This document shows positions 18,949 to 28,719 of a stretch of DNA of 64,000 nucleotides, in pieces. Under the pieces are notes generated by a model. It saw nothing but the letters and a program-made list of their open reading frames with translations, had not been told where the DNA came from and made no database searches. Every line of letters begins with the position of its first letter. Positions within the stretch are counted from its first letter, which is position 1. Source of the DNA: Streptomyces sp. MRC013 (GTDB lineage: Bacteria; Actinomycetota; Actinomycetes; Streptomycetales; Streptomycetaceae); the NCBI RefSeq assembly GCF_023614235.1, contig NZ_CP094264.1:1240001-1304000 (forward strand). Reading direction: 5' to 3'. The position numbers were made by a program, and so were the translations under genes.

Positions 18949-19410
18949 GATGACTCTCCCCTCGCACGGCCCGGCACCGCCGCGACCTGCACCCCCGCGT
19001 GCTGTATGCGCACGCACCGCGTTAGATAATCACACCGCTCATATGGGCGAGCACATCGGATTGTCACCGTTCGGTTCCAAGTCCTTCGTGCGGCGGTCCC
19101 TCCGGTCGAGGCGGTCCCGGCGCGGCGCGGGGCCGGCGCGGGTCTCGCCGGGGGCGGTGCGGGACCCCCACGGCCCGCTCCCCCGCCCTCCCTCTTCGCG
19201 GACTCCCCCGCCTCCTCCACCTCCTTCGCCTCCCCCGCCGCGCGCCCCCGGCGCCCGGCCGCCCGGAGTGCCCCCGGAGTGCCCCCGTGCGGGGCGTGCC
19301 CGGGACGGCCGATGTTGGGACCGGGGCGGTACGGGCAGAACACCGGGAGGACCGAGCGGGGCCGTCGGGAGCCCCGGCCCGGTCGCCGGACGAGCCGCGG
19401 GAGGCCGGCA
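18949..19410. other. Divergent promoter region of the L,D-transpeptidase and glgX genes
   Basis: 462 bp without a gene. The part nearest the transpeptidase is AT-rich for this genome (TGTGATTATCTAACG on the minus strand near 19025). A GGAAC motif at 19074-19078 on the minus strand could be the -35 box of a sigma-E-type envelope-stress promoter, but no convincing -10 fits. The half nearest glgX is a featureless, extremely C-rich stretch. Confidence 0.4.
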
Positions 19411-21735
19411 GTGTCGAGCGCAGCCGAACAGGGTCCAGTCCAGGACGCGGTCCCGCGGGCGCCGGACGCGTCCCCCGGGCCGCGCCGCGCGGGATCGGGC
19501 GGGTCGCGCCGCGGCACGCGGGCGGTCACCCACACCGGACCCGGGGCCGGCGCGGTCCCCGCCGCACCGGCCCCGCCACCGCCCGTCTGGCCGGGCTCAC
19601 CGACACCGCTGGGCGCCCGCTTCCGGGTCGGCCCCGACGGGGTGGCCGGCACCAACTTCGCCCTGTGGGCGGGCGGTGCCGAGGCCGTCGAGGTGTGCCT
19701 GTTCGCGCCGGACGGCACGGAGACGCGGGTGCCGCTCACGGAGCTGACGCACGAGATCTGGCACGGCTTCGTGCCGGACGTGCGGCCGGGCCGGCGGTAC
19801 GGGTACCGGGTGCACGGCCGGTGGGACCCGTGGACCGGCGCCCGCTGGAATCCGGCGAAGCTGCTCCTCGACCCGTACGCGCGGGCGGTGGACGGCGACT
19901 TCGGCGCGCTGCCGCCGGAGGTGTACGGGCACGTGCGGGACTGGCCGGACCAGCACGTCGCGGACACCGTGCGCGACGACCGCGACTCGGCGCCGTACGT
20001 GCCGAAGGGCGTCGTGGTCCACGACGACGCGCCCGGCGACGAGTGGGCCGAGGACCGCAGGCCCAAGACGCCGTGGGCGGACTCCGTCATCTACGAGCTC
20101 CACGTGCGGGGTTTCACCATGCGCCACCCCGGCGTCCCCGAGGAGCTGCGCGGCACCTACGCGGGGCTGGCCCACCCGGCGGCGGTCGAGCACCTCGTGC
20201 GCCTCGGGGTGACGGCGGTGGAGCTGCTGCCGGTGCACCAGTTCGCGCACGAGGACCACCTGCTGCGGCGCGGGCTGCGCAACCACTGGGGCTACAACTC
20301 CATCGGCTACTTCGCGCCGCACGCCGCCTACGCCGCGACGGGCACGGGCGGGCAGCAGGTCGGGGAGTTCCGGCGGATGGTGCGCGCGCTGCACGAGGCG
20401 GGCATCGAGGTGATCCTCGACGTGGTCTACAACCACACGGCGGAGGCCGGCGAGCTGGGCCCCATGCTGTCGCTGCGCGGGATCGACAACCGGGGCTACT
20501 ACCGGCTCCAGGCGGACCCCCGCCGGTACGCGGACTACACGGGCTGCGGCAACACGCTGCACGTCGTCCGGCCGCAGGTGCTGCGCCTGATCACCGACTC
20601 GCTGCGCTACTGGGTCACCGAGATGGGCGTGGACGGCTTCCGCTTCGACCTGGCGGCGGCGCTGGCCCGGTCGATGCACGACGTGGACATGCTGTCGCCG
20701 TTCCTGGCGGTGATCGCGCAGGACCCGGTGCTGCGGCGGGTGAAGCTGATCGCCGAGCCGTGGGACGTGGGCAGCGGCGGCTACCAGGTGGGCGCCTTCC
20801 CGCCGCTGTGGACGGAGTGGAACGACCGGTACCGGGACGCGGTGCGGGACTTCTGGCGCGGCGCCCTGCCCGACGTGCGGGACCTGGGCTACCGGCTGTC
20901 GGGGTCGAGCGACCTGTACGCCTGGGGTGGCCGCCGCCCGTACGCGTCGGTCAACTTCGTCACCGCGCACGACGGGTTCACCCTGCGCGACCTCGTGTCG
21001 TACGAGCGGAAGCACAACGGGGCCAACGGCGAGGACGACCGGGACGGCGCCGACGACAACCGGTCGTGGAACTGCGGCGCGGAGGGTGAGACCGGCGACG
21101 AGACCGTGAACGCGCTGCGCCGCCGCCAGATCCGCAACCTGCTCACCACGCTGCTGCTGTCCACGGGCGTGCCGATGCTCGTCGCCGGCGACGAGATGGG
21201 GCGCACGCAGGGCGGCAACAACAACGCGTACTGCCAGGACAACGCGACCGGCTGGGTGGACTGGTCGCTGCTGGACGAGGGGTGGGCGCGGGAGCTGCTC
21301 GCGCTGGCCCGCCGGCTGCTGGCGCTGCGCCACGCGCACCCGGTGCTGCGTCGCCGGGCGTTCTTCTCGGGCCGCCCTCAGGGCGCCGACGGGCTGCGGG
21401 ACCTGGCGTGGTTCACGGCGGCGGCGACGGAGATGACGGAGGGCGACTGGTACGCGCCGGCCCGGACGATCGCCTTCTACCTGTCGGGGCGGGACATCCC
21501 GGGGCGCGACGAGCGCGGCCGGGCGGTCGTGGACGACGGCTTCCTGGTGGTCCTCCACGCGGATGACGGGCCGATCGAGCACCGGCTGCCGGGGCCGCCG
21601 TGGGCGGAGGAGTACGAGCTGGTCGTCGACACCTCGCGGGAGGAGCAGTCGGAGGCGCCCGGGACGGTGTGCCGGGGCGGGGAGGCGGTGACGGTGCCGG
21701 CGAGGTCCGCGCTGCTGTGGCGGGTGACCGCGTGA
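19411..21735 (+). CDS. glgX: Glycogen debranching enzyme GlgX
   Basis: A 774-residue GH13 isoamylase-type enzyme that hydrolyses alpha-1,6 branches, usually of phosphorylase-limited glycogen. An N-terminal CBM48 ([19 protein letters not shown]) precedes the barrel. Catalytic signatures are [20 protein letters not shown] (nucleophile Asp), LIAEPWD (acid Glu) and [12 protein letters not shown]. The GTG at 19411 (GGGAGG site, SSAAEQ) was chosen over an open upstream extension that is not protein-like. Its job fits GlgP at 28720. It ends in a terminator. Confidence 0.93.
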   Translation: MSSAAEQGPVQDAVPRAPDASPGPRRAGSGGSRRGTRAVTHTGPGAGAVPAAPAPPPPVWPGSPTPLGARFRVGPDGVAGTNFALWAGGAEAVEVCLFAPDGTETRVPLTELTHEIWHGFVPDVRPGRRYGYRVHGRWDPWTGARWNPAKLLLDPYARAVDGDFGALPPEVYGHVRDWPDQHVADTVRDDRDSAPYVPKGVVVHDDAPGDEWAEDRRPKTPWADSVIYELHVRGFTMRHPGVPEELRGTYAGLAHPAAVEHLVRLGVTAVELLPVHQFAHEDHLLRRGLRNHWGYNSIGYFAPHAAYAATGTGGQQVGEFRRMVRALHEAGIEVILDVVYNHTAEAGELGPMLSLRGIDNRGYYRLQADPRRYADYTGCGNTLHVVRPQVLRLITDSLRYWVTEMGVDGFRFDLAAALARSMHDVDMLSPFLAVIAQDPVLRRVKLIAEPWDVGSGGYQVGAFPPLWTEWNDRYRDAVRDFWRGALPDVRDLGYRLSGSSDLYAWGGRRPYASVNFVTAHDGFTLRDLVSYERKHNGANGEDDRDGADDNRSWNCGAEGETGDETVNALRRRQIRNLLTTLLLSTGVPMLVAGDEMGRTQGGNNNAYCQDNATGWVDWSLLDEGWARELLALARRLLALRHAHPVLRRRAFFSGRPQGADGLRDLAWFTAAATEMTEGDWYAPARTIAFYLSGRDIPGRDERGRAVVDDGFLVVLHADDGPIEHRLPGPPWAEEYELVVDTSREEQSEAPGTVCRGGEAVTVPARSALLWRVTA

Positions 21736-21769
21736 GCGGCGCCCGGTCCGGGGACGGGACGGGCGCCGC
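21736..21769 (+). terminator. Terminator after glgX
   Basis: A 10-bp perfect stem GCGGCGCCCG with CGGGCGCCGC (21736-21745 and 21760-21769) starts directly after the stop codon. Confidence 0.7.
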
Positions 21770-21862
21770 CGGGGGCGCACGACCGGCGCGGAGCGGGCGT
21801 CCGGAGGGTGAACGGAGGGGCGTTCGGCGGAAAACCCGGTGAGGGATGTCAGCGGTGAACCC

Positions 21863-21868
21863 TACGCT
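21863..21868 (+). promoter_or_regulatory. -10 box of a probable leaderless promoter
   Basis: TACGCT lies 8 nt before the ATG at 21877, and no ribosome binding site is present in between. Transcription would then begin at or next to the start codon of the ABC exporter gene. Confidence 0.4.
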
Positions 21869-21876
21869 CGGTCCTG

Positions 21877-23724
21877 ATGTCTCCCTCCACCGCCGCCCCG
21901 CGTCCCACCGTCCCCAAGCGCTCCGCCGTGCGCTCGCTCCTCCGGCTGTGGCCGTATCTGCGGCCGGTGCGGGGACGGTTCCTCACGGCGGCGTTCGTCG
22001 CGGTCGTGGCGTCCTGCCTGGGCCTGGTCATCCCGCTGGTGCTGAAGTGGATCGTGGACGGCCCCGTGGCCGGGCGCGACCCGGACGGCGTGTGGCTGGG
22101 GGCGCTCGCCGTGCTGGGGCTCGGAGTGGCCGAGGCGCTGCTGTTCGGTCTGCGGCGCTGGCTGGTGGCGCGGCCGTCGACGAGGGTGGAGGCGGCCCTG
22201 CGCGCCGACCTGTACCGGCGGTTGCAGCGGCTTCCGGTGGCGTTCCACGACCGGTGGGCGTCGGGCCAGCTGCTGTCGCGCGGGACGACGGACCTGTCGC
22301 TGCTGCGGATGTTCCTGGTCTTCCCGCTGACGTTCCTGTTCGTCAACGCGGTGACGGTGCTCGCCGGCTTCGTGGTGCTGCTGGGGCAGGACTGGTCGCT
22401 GGGGCTGGTGCTGCTGCTGCCGGTGGTGCCGCTGGTGGTGGGCTGCTCCCTGTTCGAGACGCGGTACTCCAAGGCGGCGCGGCGGGCGCAGGACCAGGTG
22501 GGCGACCTGACGACGCTGGTCGAGGAGAGCGTGCTCGGCATCCGCGTCGTGAAGGGCTTCGGGCGGCACCGCAGCCAGGCGCGCGCGTTCCGGGAGCTGG
22601 CCGGGCGGCTGCGCGGCACCGAGTTGCGCAAGGCGCGGCTGCTGGCGGGGATCTGGGCGTTCATCACGACCGTCCCGGAGCTGGCGATCGGCGCCGCGCT
22701 GGTGCTGGGCACGGTGCAGGTGGCGGACGGGGAGCTGTCGGCGGGGACGCTGGTGGCGTTCCTGACCACGGCGCTGGCGCTGCGGTGGCCGGTGGAGTCG
22801 ATCGGCTTCCTGCTGGCGATGAGCCAGGAGGCGGCGACGGCGACGGAGCGGTACTTCGAGGTGATGGACCAGGCGGAGGAGACCGCGGACCGGGCCCCGG
22901 CCGCGGCGGCCCCCGCGCCGGGGCCGGGCGGCCGGAAGCCGGGGCCGGGCGGGGCGCCCGGTGCGGGGGACGGGGCGCCGGGCGGGGTGGTGTTCGAGGA
23001 CGTGGTGTTCCGCTACCCGGACGCGCCCGGGAGCTCCCCTCCGGTGCTGCGCGGGGTGGACCTGCGGATCCGGCCTGGCGAGACGCTGGCGCTGGTGGGA
23101 CAGACGGGTTCCGGCAAGACGACGCTGACGGCGCTGGTGCCCCGGCTGTACGAGCTGACCGGGGGACGCATCCTGCTCGACGGCGAGGACGTCGCGGCGA
23201 TGCCCCGCGAGAGGCTGCGGTCGCTGGTGGCCGTGGCGTTCGAGGAGCCGACGCTCTTCTCGGCGAGCGTCCGGGACAACGTGCTGATGGGCGCCGGCCC
23301 GGGGGCGGGCGACGCGGAGCTGCGGCGGGCGCTGGACGTGGCGCAGGCCGGGTTCGTGGCGGACCTGCCGCGGGGCGCGGGGACCGAGGTGGGCGAGCAG
23401 GGCCTGAGCCTGTCCGGCGGCCAGCGCCAGCGCCTGGCGCTGGCGCGCGCGGTCGTCGGCAGTCCCCGGTTCCTCGTCCTGGACGACCCGCTGTCCGCGC
23501 TGGACGTGCACACCGAGGCGCTGGTGGAGGCCGCTCTGCGGGAGGTGCTGCGGGACACGACGGCGCTCGTGGTGGCGCACCGCCCGTCGACGGTGCTGCT
23601 GGCCGACCGGGTGGCGCTGCTGTCGGAGGGCAGGATCGCGGCGGTCGGGACGCACCAGGAGCTGCTGCGGACCAGCGCCGAGTACGCGTGGCTGATGTCG
23701 GGTGCGGAGGACGGGGAGCGATGA
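21877..23724 (+). CDS. ABC exporter half-transporter, degenerate-site subunit
   Basis: A 615-residue protein with an N-terminal six-helix transmembrane domain (about 20-330), a Pro/Gly/Ala-rich linker (340-370) and a nucleotide-binding domain. Walker A is GQTGSGKTT and the signature is LSGGQRQR. Walker B ends in Asp (LVLDDPLSALD) where the catalytic Glu is expected, and the Q-loop Gln is replaced (AVAFEEPTLF). This is the pattern of the inactive-site subunit of heterodimeric exporters. Its stop overlaps the ATG of the partner gene (ATGA). The substrate is unknown (drug, lipid or peptide). Confidence 0.92.
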   Translation: MSPSTAAPRPTVPKRSAVRSLLRLWPYLRPVRGRFLTAAFVAVVASCLGLVIPLVLKWIVDGPVAGRDPDGVWLGALAVLGLGVAEALLFGLRRWLVARPSTRVEAALRADLYRRLQRLPVAFHDRWASGQLLSRGTTDLSLLRMFLVFPLTFLFVNAVTVLAGFVVLLGQDWSLGLVLLLPVVPLVVGCSLFETRYSKAARRAQDQVGDLTTLVEESVLGIRVVKGFGRHRSQARAFRELAGRLRGTELRKARLLAGIWAFITTVPELAIGAALVLGTVQVADGELSAGTLVAFLTTALALRWPVESIGFLLAMSQEAATATERYFEVMDQAEETADRAPAAAAPAPGPGGRKPGPGGAPGAGDGAPGGVVFEDVVFRYPDAPGSSPPVLRGVDLRIRPGETLALVGQTGSGKTTLTALVPRLYELTGGRILLDGEDVAAMPRERLRSLVAVAFEEPTLFSASVRDNVLMGAGPGAGDAELRRALDVAQAGFVADLPRGAGTEVGEQGLSLSGGQRQRLALARAVVGSPRFLVLDDPLSALDVHTEALVEAALREVLRDTTALVVAHRPSTVLLADRVALLSEGRIAAVGTHQELLRTSAEYAWLMSGAEDGER

Positions 23725-25592
23725 CGGTTCAGGACCGGGAACGGCGGGAGCGCGAGGACGCCGGGCGGGGGCCGGAGGGGGAACCGGAGCCGGGCGGGCG
23801 GGACCCGTTCGACCGGGACGCGCTGCCCGTGCCGAAGGGCGCGACGGTCGCGCTGCTGCGGTCGCTGCTGGCGCCGCGGCGGGCACGGGTGGCGCTGGCG
23901 GCGCTGCTGCTGCTCCTGCAGCAGGCGGCCGTGCAGGCGGGGCCGCTGCTCGTCGCGTACGCCATCGACCGCGCCGTGCCGGCGCTGCGCCAGGGCGACC
24001 ACGGGCCGGTGGTCGCGGTGGCCGCCGGGTACGGGCTGTGCGCGCTGGGCGCGGGGCTGCTCCAGTACGGCTTCGTGGAGGCGTCGGCACGGGTCAGCCA
24101 GGACGTCCTGCTCGATCTGCGGGGCCGGATCTTCCGGCACGCGCAGGCGCTGAGCGTGGACTTCCACGAGCGGTACACCTCGGGGCGGCTCATCTCCCGG
24201 TCGACGACCGACGTGGAGTCGCTGCGGGAGCTGCTGGAGGAAGGGCTCCAGGAACTGGTCAACGTGGTGCTGTCGTTCGCCAGCATCTCGCTGATCCTGC
24301 TGTGGCTGGACCGGGGCATCGGCGCGGTCGCGGTCGCGTCGTTCGTGCCGCTGTACCTGCTGGTGCGGATGTACCGGCGGCGGGCGTCGGTGGCGTTCGG
24401 CGCCCGGTCCACGGCGATCGCCGCGGTCGTCGTGAAGTTCGCGGAGACGATGAACGGCATCCGGCCGGTGCGGGCGTTCCGCCGGGAGCGGGCCAACGAC
24501 GAGGTGTTCGCCGCCCTGAACCGCCGCCACGAGCGGCGCAACGGCGACGCGATCCTGGAGATGGCCCGCTACGTGGTGGGCTCCCGGCTGGTGGCGAACA
24601 CCGCCGTCGCCGGGATGGTGCTGTGGGGCGCCTACCGGGTGGCGGACGGCACGCTGGCGCTGGGCGTGCTGGCGGCGGCCGTGCTCTACGTGCGGCGGCT
24701 GTACGACCCGATCGACCGGCTGGGGATGTTCCTCAACGCCTACGAGTCGGCCGCCGCGTCCCTGGAGAAGATCGCCGGCCTGCTGGCGCAGCGGCCGACC
24801 GTGCCGGAGCCCGCCGTCTCGCGGGAGCTGCCGCCGCGGCCGGCCGGGGCGCCGGGCCGGGAGGTCGTCTTCGAGGGGGTGCGCTTCGCGTACCGGACCG
24901 GCGGCGAGGTGCTGCCGCGGTTCGACCTGGCGATCCCGGCGGGGCAGACGGTGGCGGTGGTCGGTTCGACGGGTGCGGGCAAGTCGACGCTGGCGAAGCT
25001 GCTGGCCCGCTTCTACGACCCGTCCGGGGGGCGGGTCCTCCTCGACGGCGTGGACCTGCGGGAGCTGTCCACCGCGGAGCTGCGGCGCGGGGTGGTGATG
25101 GTGACGCAGGAGGCCTTCCTGTTCTCGGGGACGGTCGCGCAGAACATCGCGATCGGCCGCCCGGACGCGACGCGTGAGGAGGTCGAGCACGCCGCGAAGG
25201 CGATCGGCGCGCACGACTTCATCGCGGCGCTCCCGGACGGGTACGACACGGACGTGCGCAAGCGCGGCGGGCGCATCTCGGCGGGCCAGCGGCAGCTGGT
25301 GGCCTTCGCCCGGGCGCTCCTCGCGGACCCCGGGGTGCTGATCCTGGACGAGGCGACCAGTTCGCTGGACGTCCCCGGGGAACGGGCGGTGCAGCGGGCG
25401 ATGGACACGGTGCTGCACGGCCGTACGGCGGTGGTGATCGCCCACCGGCTGTCCACGGTGGAGATCGCGGACCGGGTGCTGGTGATGGAGCGCGGCCGGA
25501 TCGTGGAGGACGGGCCGCCCGGGCGGCTCGTCGCCGGGGACGGCCGCTTCGCCGGCCTGCACCGCGCCTGGCGGGAGAGCCTGGCGGGGTGA
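23721..25592 (+). CDS. ABC exporter half-transporter, catalytic subunit
   Basis: A 623-residue partner of the preceding protein. It has a charged N-terminal tail, a six-helix transmembrane domain and a nucleotide-binding domain with Walker A GSTGAGKST, a Q-loop Gln (VMVTQEAFLFSG), a normal catalytic Glu (LILDEATSSLD) and the switch His (VVIAHRLSTV). Its own signature is altered to ISAGQRQ. That altered signature faces the degenerate Walker B of the first subunit, so together they make one dead and one live ATP site. Translationally coupled to the upstream gene. Confidence 0.92.
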   Translation: MTVQDRERREREDAGRGPEGEPEPGGRDPFDRDALPVPKGATVALLRSLLAPRRARVALAALLLLLQQAAVQAGPLLVAYAIDRAVPALRQGDHGPVVAVAAGYGLCALGAGLLQYGFVEASARVSQDVLLDLRGRIFRHAQALSVDFHERYTSGRLISRSTTDVESLRELLEEGLQELVNVVLSFASISLILLWLDRGIGAVAVASFVPLYLLVRMYRRRASVAFGARSTAIAAVVVKFAETMNGIRPVRAFRRERANDEVFAALNRRHERRNGDAILEMARYVVGSRLVANTAVAGMVLWGAYRVADGTLALGVLAAAVLYVRRLYDPIDRLGMFLNAYESAAASLEKIAGLLAQRPTVPEPAVSRELPPRPAGAPGREVVFEGVRFAYRTGGEVLPRFDLAIPAGQTVAVVGSTGAGKSTLAKLLARFYDPSGGRVLLDGVDLRELSTAELRRGVVMVTQEAFLFSGTVAQNIAIGRPDATREEVEHAAKAIGAHDFIAALPDGYDTDVRKRGGRISAGQRQLVAFARALLADPGVLILDEATSSLDVPGERAVQRAMDTVLHGRTAVVIAHRLSTVEIADRVLVMERGRIVEDGPPGRLVAGDGRFAGLHRAWRESLAG

Positions 25593-25936
25593 GCCGGCGC
25601 CGGGCGTTCCGGCACACGGGGCGGTACCGGGGGCTCGCGGGGCGGCGCGGCCGGGGAGGCCCGCGGGGGTGCGGACCCGTCCTCCCCACCGGTACCGCGA
25701 TCCCCGGGGCCCCGCCCGGCGAGGGGACGGCCGAGGGCCCGTGTTCCCTCCACGCGCGGGGTCCCCGAGGTCCCACCCGTCACAGCGGCGACCGGAACAC
25801 GGGTGATTTTCGGCCACGCACGGGTGTCGTACCGACGGAAGGGCACCGGTCCGGCCCCGTCGGCGAGGCGCGTCCCGCGGGCGCCCGGCCCCGGCGAGCG
25901 CCCGCGGTTCGGGTGCCGGCTCCGCACTCCCCACCC

Positions 25937-25982
25937 CGTCGCCCCCGCCTCCCGCCGCGCGCGGCGGGAGGCGGGGGCGACG
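25937..25982. terminator. 46-nt perfect palindrome, probable terminator of the ABC exporter operon
   Basis: Two 23-base arms are exact complements with no loop (centre CCGCG/CGCGG at 25959/25960). As RNA it would form one long G+C stem. It lies 345 nt downstream of the exporter and about 450 nt upstream of the protease. Terminator function is inferred; such a perfect palindrome could also be a protein-binding or recombination site. Confidence 0.5.
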
Positions 25983-26231
25983 TCCACGGGCACGGCCGTG
26001 ACGACCACCGGCTCGACCTGCTCGGCGGGGTGCGGACCGAGGCGACGGCACGGGAGGGGCGGGCCCGCGCGGCCCCGCCCGGCGGCGGACCGGCCGGAAG
26101 GCTTCGCGCGGCCGGCCGCGGTGCTCCCTCGCGGCCGCTTCCGGGCGACCGCGGGGCACGGAGGAGGGCGAGGGCCGGGTGCGGAACGCCTACGGCCCCG
26201 TCCCCTCCCGACGCGGCCGGTCTCACAGCGG

Positions 26232-26248
26232 GTTGACGCTCGGTCAAC
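26232..26248 (+). promoter_or_regulatory. Inverted repeat overlapping a -35-like box upstream of the protease gene
   Basis: GTTGAC and GTCAAC arms are separated by 5 nt. The left arm contains TTGACG, which resembles a -35 box. No well-spaced -10 box follows, so this is only an operator candidate. Confidence 0.3.
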
Positions 26249-26429
26249 GCGTCCGGGACTTCGGGTAACGGGAAGTTTTCAGCCATTTTCTTGACGCGCC
26301 CCTGACACGTACACCCGTGCGATGCCAGTCTTCCCCCGTTCTCCCCACGTCCCCACGTCCCCACCCGTTCTACCCGAACCGCCCGAGGGCCCACCCCGCC
26401 CCGGTACCCCCCTCGCAAAGGAGTCCCGC

Positions 26430-28469
26430 GTGAGATCCACGCCATCCCGTCGAGCGACCGCCACCGGCGCCCTGATCGCCGCCGCCGCCATGCTCGCCGT
26501 GGGAGTCCAGACCGGCTCCGCCACCGCCGACGACGGACGGAACGTCCCGGCCCCCAAGCGCCAGACCACCGCCCAGGCCGACCCGGGTGCCCTGCCCGCC
26601 GACCTCTCCCCCGCCCAGCGCACCGCGCTCATCCGCGCGGCCGACGCGGGCAAGGCCGCCAAGGCGAAGGAGCTCGGTCTCGGCGCCCAGGAGAAGCTCG
26701 TCGTCCGCGACGTGGTCCAGGACCGCGACGGCACGACCCACACCCGTTACGAGCGGACCTTCGCCGGGCTGCCGGTCCTCGGTGGCGACCTCCTGGTCAC
26801 CGAGGACGAGGCCGGCCGCACCGAGAGCGTCGCCAAGGCGTCCCGCGCGGAGCTGAAGAACGTCGACACGACCGCCGACGTGGCCCCGGCCGCCGCCGAG
26901 CGGCAGGCGCTCACCGCCGCCCGCGCGGAGGGCTCGAAGGCGTCGGAGGCGGAGCGCGCGCCCCGCAAGGTCGTCTGGCTCGCGGAGGGCAGGCCCGTCC
27001 TCGCGTACGAGACCGTCGTCGGCGGCCTCCAGCACGACGGCACGCCCAACGAGCTGCACGTCGTCACCGACGCCACCACCGGCGAGAAGCTCTACGAGTG
27101 GCAGGCCGTCCACAACGGCACCGGCAACACGCAGTACAGCGGCCAGGTCACCCTCGGCACCGCCCAGTCGGGCAGCTCCTACACGCTGACCGACACCGCG
27201 CGCGGCGGCCACAAGACGTACAACCTCAACCGCGGCACCTCCGGCACCGGCACGCTGTTCTCCGGCGCCGACGACACCTGGGGCAACGGCACCCCGTCCA
27301 ACCTGGAGACCGCCGGCGCCGACGCCCACTACGGGGCCGCGCTGACCTGGGACTACTACAAGAACGTCCACGGCCGCGCCGGCATCCGGGGCGACGGCAG
27401 GGCCGCGTACTCGCGCGTCCACTACGGCAACAACTACGCCAACGCGTTCTGGCAGGACAGCTGCTTCTGCATGACGTACGGCGACGGCGACAACAACGCC
27501 AAGCCGCTCACGTCGATCGACGTGGCCGCCCACGAGATGACCCACGGCCTGACCTCCGCCACCGCCGGCCTGGTCTACAGCGGCGAGTCCGGCGGCCTGA
27601 ACGAGGCGACGTCCGACATCTTCGCCGCCGCCGTCGAGTTCTACGCCAACAACAGCAAGGACGTCGGCGACTACCTCGTCGGCGAGAAGATCGACATCCG
27701 GGGCAACGGCACGCCGCTGCGCTACATGGACAAGCCCAGCAAGGACGGCTCGTCCAAGGACTACTGGTACTCGGGCATCGGCAGCATCGACGTGCACCAC
27801 TCGTCGGGCCCGGCGAACCACTGGTTCTACCTGCTGTCCGAGGGCAGCGGCACCAAGACCGTCAACGGCGTCGCCTACGACTCGCCGACCTCGGACGGGC
27901 TGCCCGTCACCGGCATAGGCCGCGACAAGGCCGCGCTCATCTGGTTCAAGGCGCTCACCACCAAGTTCACCAGCACCACCAACTACGCGGCCGCCCGCAC
28001 CGGCACGATCGCGGTCGCCACCGAGCTCTACGGCGCCGGCAGCCCCGAGGTGGCCGCCGTCCAGAACGCGTGGGCCGGCGTCAACGTCGGCGCCCGCGCC
28101 GGCGGCGGCACGCCCGGCGGCAAGGTCTTCGAGAACACCGCCGACGTGAACATCCCCGACGCCGGATCGGCCGTCACCTCGTCCGTCTCCGTGACCGGCA
28201 TCACCGGCAACGCGCCGAGCGCGCTGCAGGTCGGCGTGGACATCGTCCACACCTGGCGCGGTGACCTGGTCGTCGACCTGGTCGCCCCGGACGGCACCGC
28301 GTACCGGCTCAAGAACGCGAGCGGCAGCGACTCCGCGGACAACGTCAAGGAGACGTACACCGTCAACGCGTCCAGCGAGGTCGCCAACGGCACCTGGAGG
28401 CTCCGCGTCCAGGACACGGCCCGCTACGACACCGGCTACATCAACGGCTTCAAGCTGACCTTCCCGTAG
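26430..28469 (+). CDS. Secreted M4-family (thermolysin-like) zinc metalloprotease with P/Homo B domain
   Basis: A 679-residue preproprotein. It has a signal peptide (about 1-34, ending SATA), an FTP/PepSY propeptide (to about 225) that acts as a chaperone and inhibitor, and an M4 catalytic domain with HEMTH at 368-372 and the third zinc ligand in GGLNEATSD. The C-terminal P/Homo B domain begins at VFENTADVNIPD. It would degrade extracellular protein. The GTG at 26430 has an AAAGGAG site 7 nt away. It is monocistronic, with a strong terminator right after it. Confidence 0.95.
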   Translation: MRSTPSRRATATGALIAAAAMLAVGVQTGSATADDGRNVPAPKRQTTAQADPGALPADLSPAQRTALIRAADAGKAAKAKELGLGAQEKLVVRDVVQDRDGTTHTRYERTFAGLPVLGGDLLVTEDEAGRTESVAKASRAELKNVDTTADVAPAAAERQALTAARAEGSKASEAERAPRKVVWLAEGRPVLAYETVVGGLQHDGTPNELHVVTDATTGEKLYEWQAVHNGTGNTQYSGQVTLGTAQSGSSYTLTDTARGGHKTYNLNRGTSGTGTLFSGADDTWGNGTPSNLETAGADAHYGAALTWDYYKNVHGRAGIRGDGRAAYSRVHYGNNYANAFWQDSCFCMTYGDGDNNAKPLTSIDVAAHEMTHGLTSATAGLVYSGESGGLNEATSDIFAAAVEFYANNSKDVGDYLVGEKIDIRGNGTPLRYMDKPSKDGSSKDYWYSGIGSIDVHHSSGPANHWFYLLSEGSGTKTVNGVAYDSPTSDGLPVTGIGRDKAALIWFKALTTKFTSTTNYAAARTGTIAVATELYGAGSPEVAAVQNAWAGVNVGARAGGGTPGGKVFENTADVNIPDAGSAVTSSVSVTGITGNAPSALQVGVDIVHTWRGDLVVDLVAPDGTAYRLKNASGSDSADNVKETYTVNASSEVANGTWRLRVQDTARYDTGYINGFKLTFP

Positions 28470-28496
28470 TCCCGGGGGCCGCACCGGCCCGCAGGG

Positions 28497-28527
28497 AGGC
28501 CGCCGCCCGCGAGACGGGCGGCGGCCT
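28497..28527 (+). terminator. Terminator of the metalloprotease gene
   Basis: A 13-bp perfect stem (28497-28509 and 28515-28527) with a 5-nt CGAGA loop, 28 nt after the stop, followed by TCC. Confidence 0.85.
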
Positions 28528-28673
28528 TCCGCGTGCCCGGGCCGGCCCGCGCGGCGCGGGCGCCGCGGCGGGGCCGGCTCGTCCTCCGGTACCGGGCCGG
28601 TCCCCCGTACGGCCGAGGGGAACGGGACCCGAGGGTGACGCCCGGCCCCGTACGGGACGGCAGGCTGGACACC

Positions 28674-28710
28674 GGGCCGCCGCCCCCCACGGGGAAGGGG
28701 GCGGCGGCCC
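28674..28710 (-). terminator. Terminator of glgP
   Basis: A 14-bp perfect stem (28674-28687 and 28697-28710), 10 nt past the glgP stop on the minus strand. Confidence 0.85.
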
Positions 28711-28719
28711 GGGCGCGGA

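Larger units (their letters stand above)
25593..26429. other. 837-bp intergenic region, no gene supported
   Basis: No frame here looks like a protein; the long antisense frames are G+C artefacts. It contains a pair of 10-bp complementary arms (25621-25630 and 25689-25698, GCGGTACCGG type), a 46-nt perfect palindrome (25937-25982), an inverted repeat with a TTGACG box (26232-26248) and an AT-richer stretch just before the protease gene. Confidence 0.6.

Noticed and set aside
19058..19078. Sigma-E promoter for the L,D-transpeptidase gene
   Set aside because: A GGAAC -35 motif is present, but no suitable -10 motif follows at 16-17 nt.
23013..26159. A 1048-codon minus-strand frame opposite the ABC exporter
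   Set aside because: Low-complexity Arg/Gly/Pro text antisense to two clear genes; no start site or homology.
25780..26445. A 221-codon minus-strand frame in the gene-free region before the protease
   Set aside because: Composition is unlike real proteins of this genome, and it includes the 46-nt palindrome and the protease promoter region.
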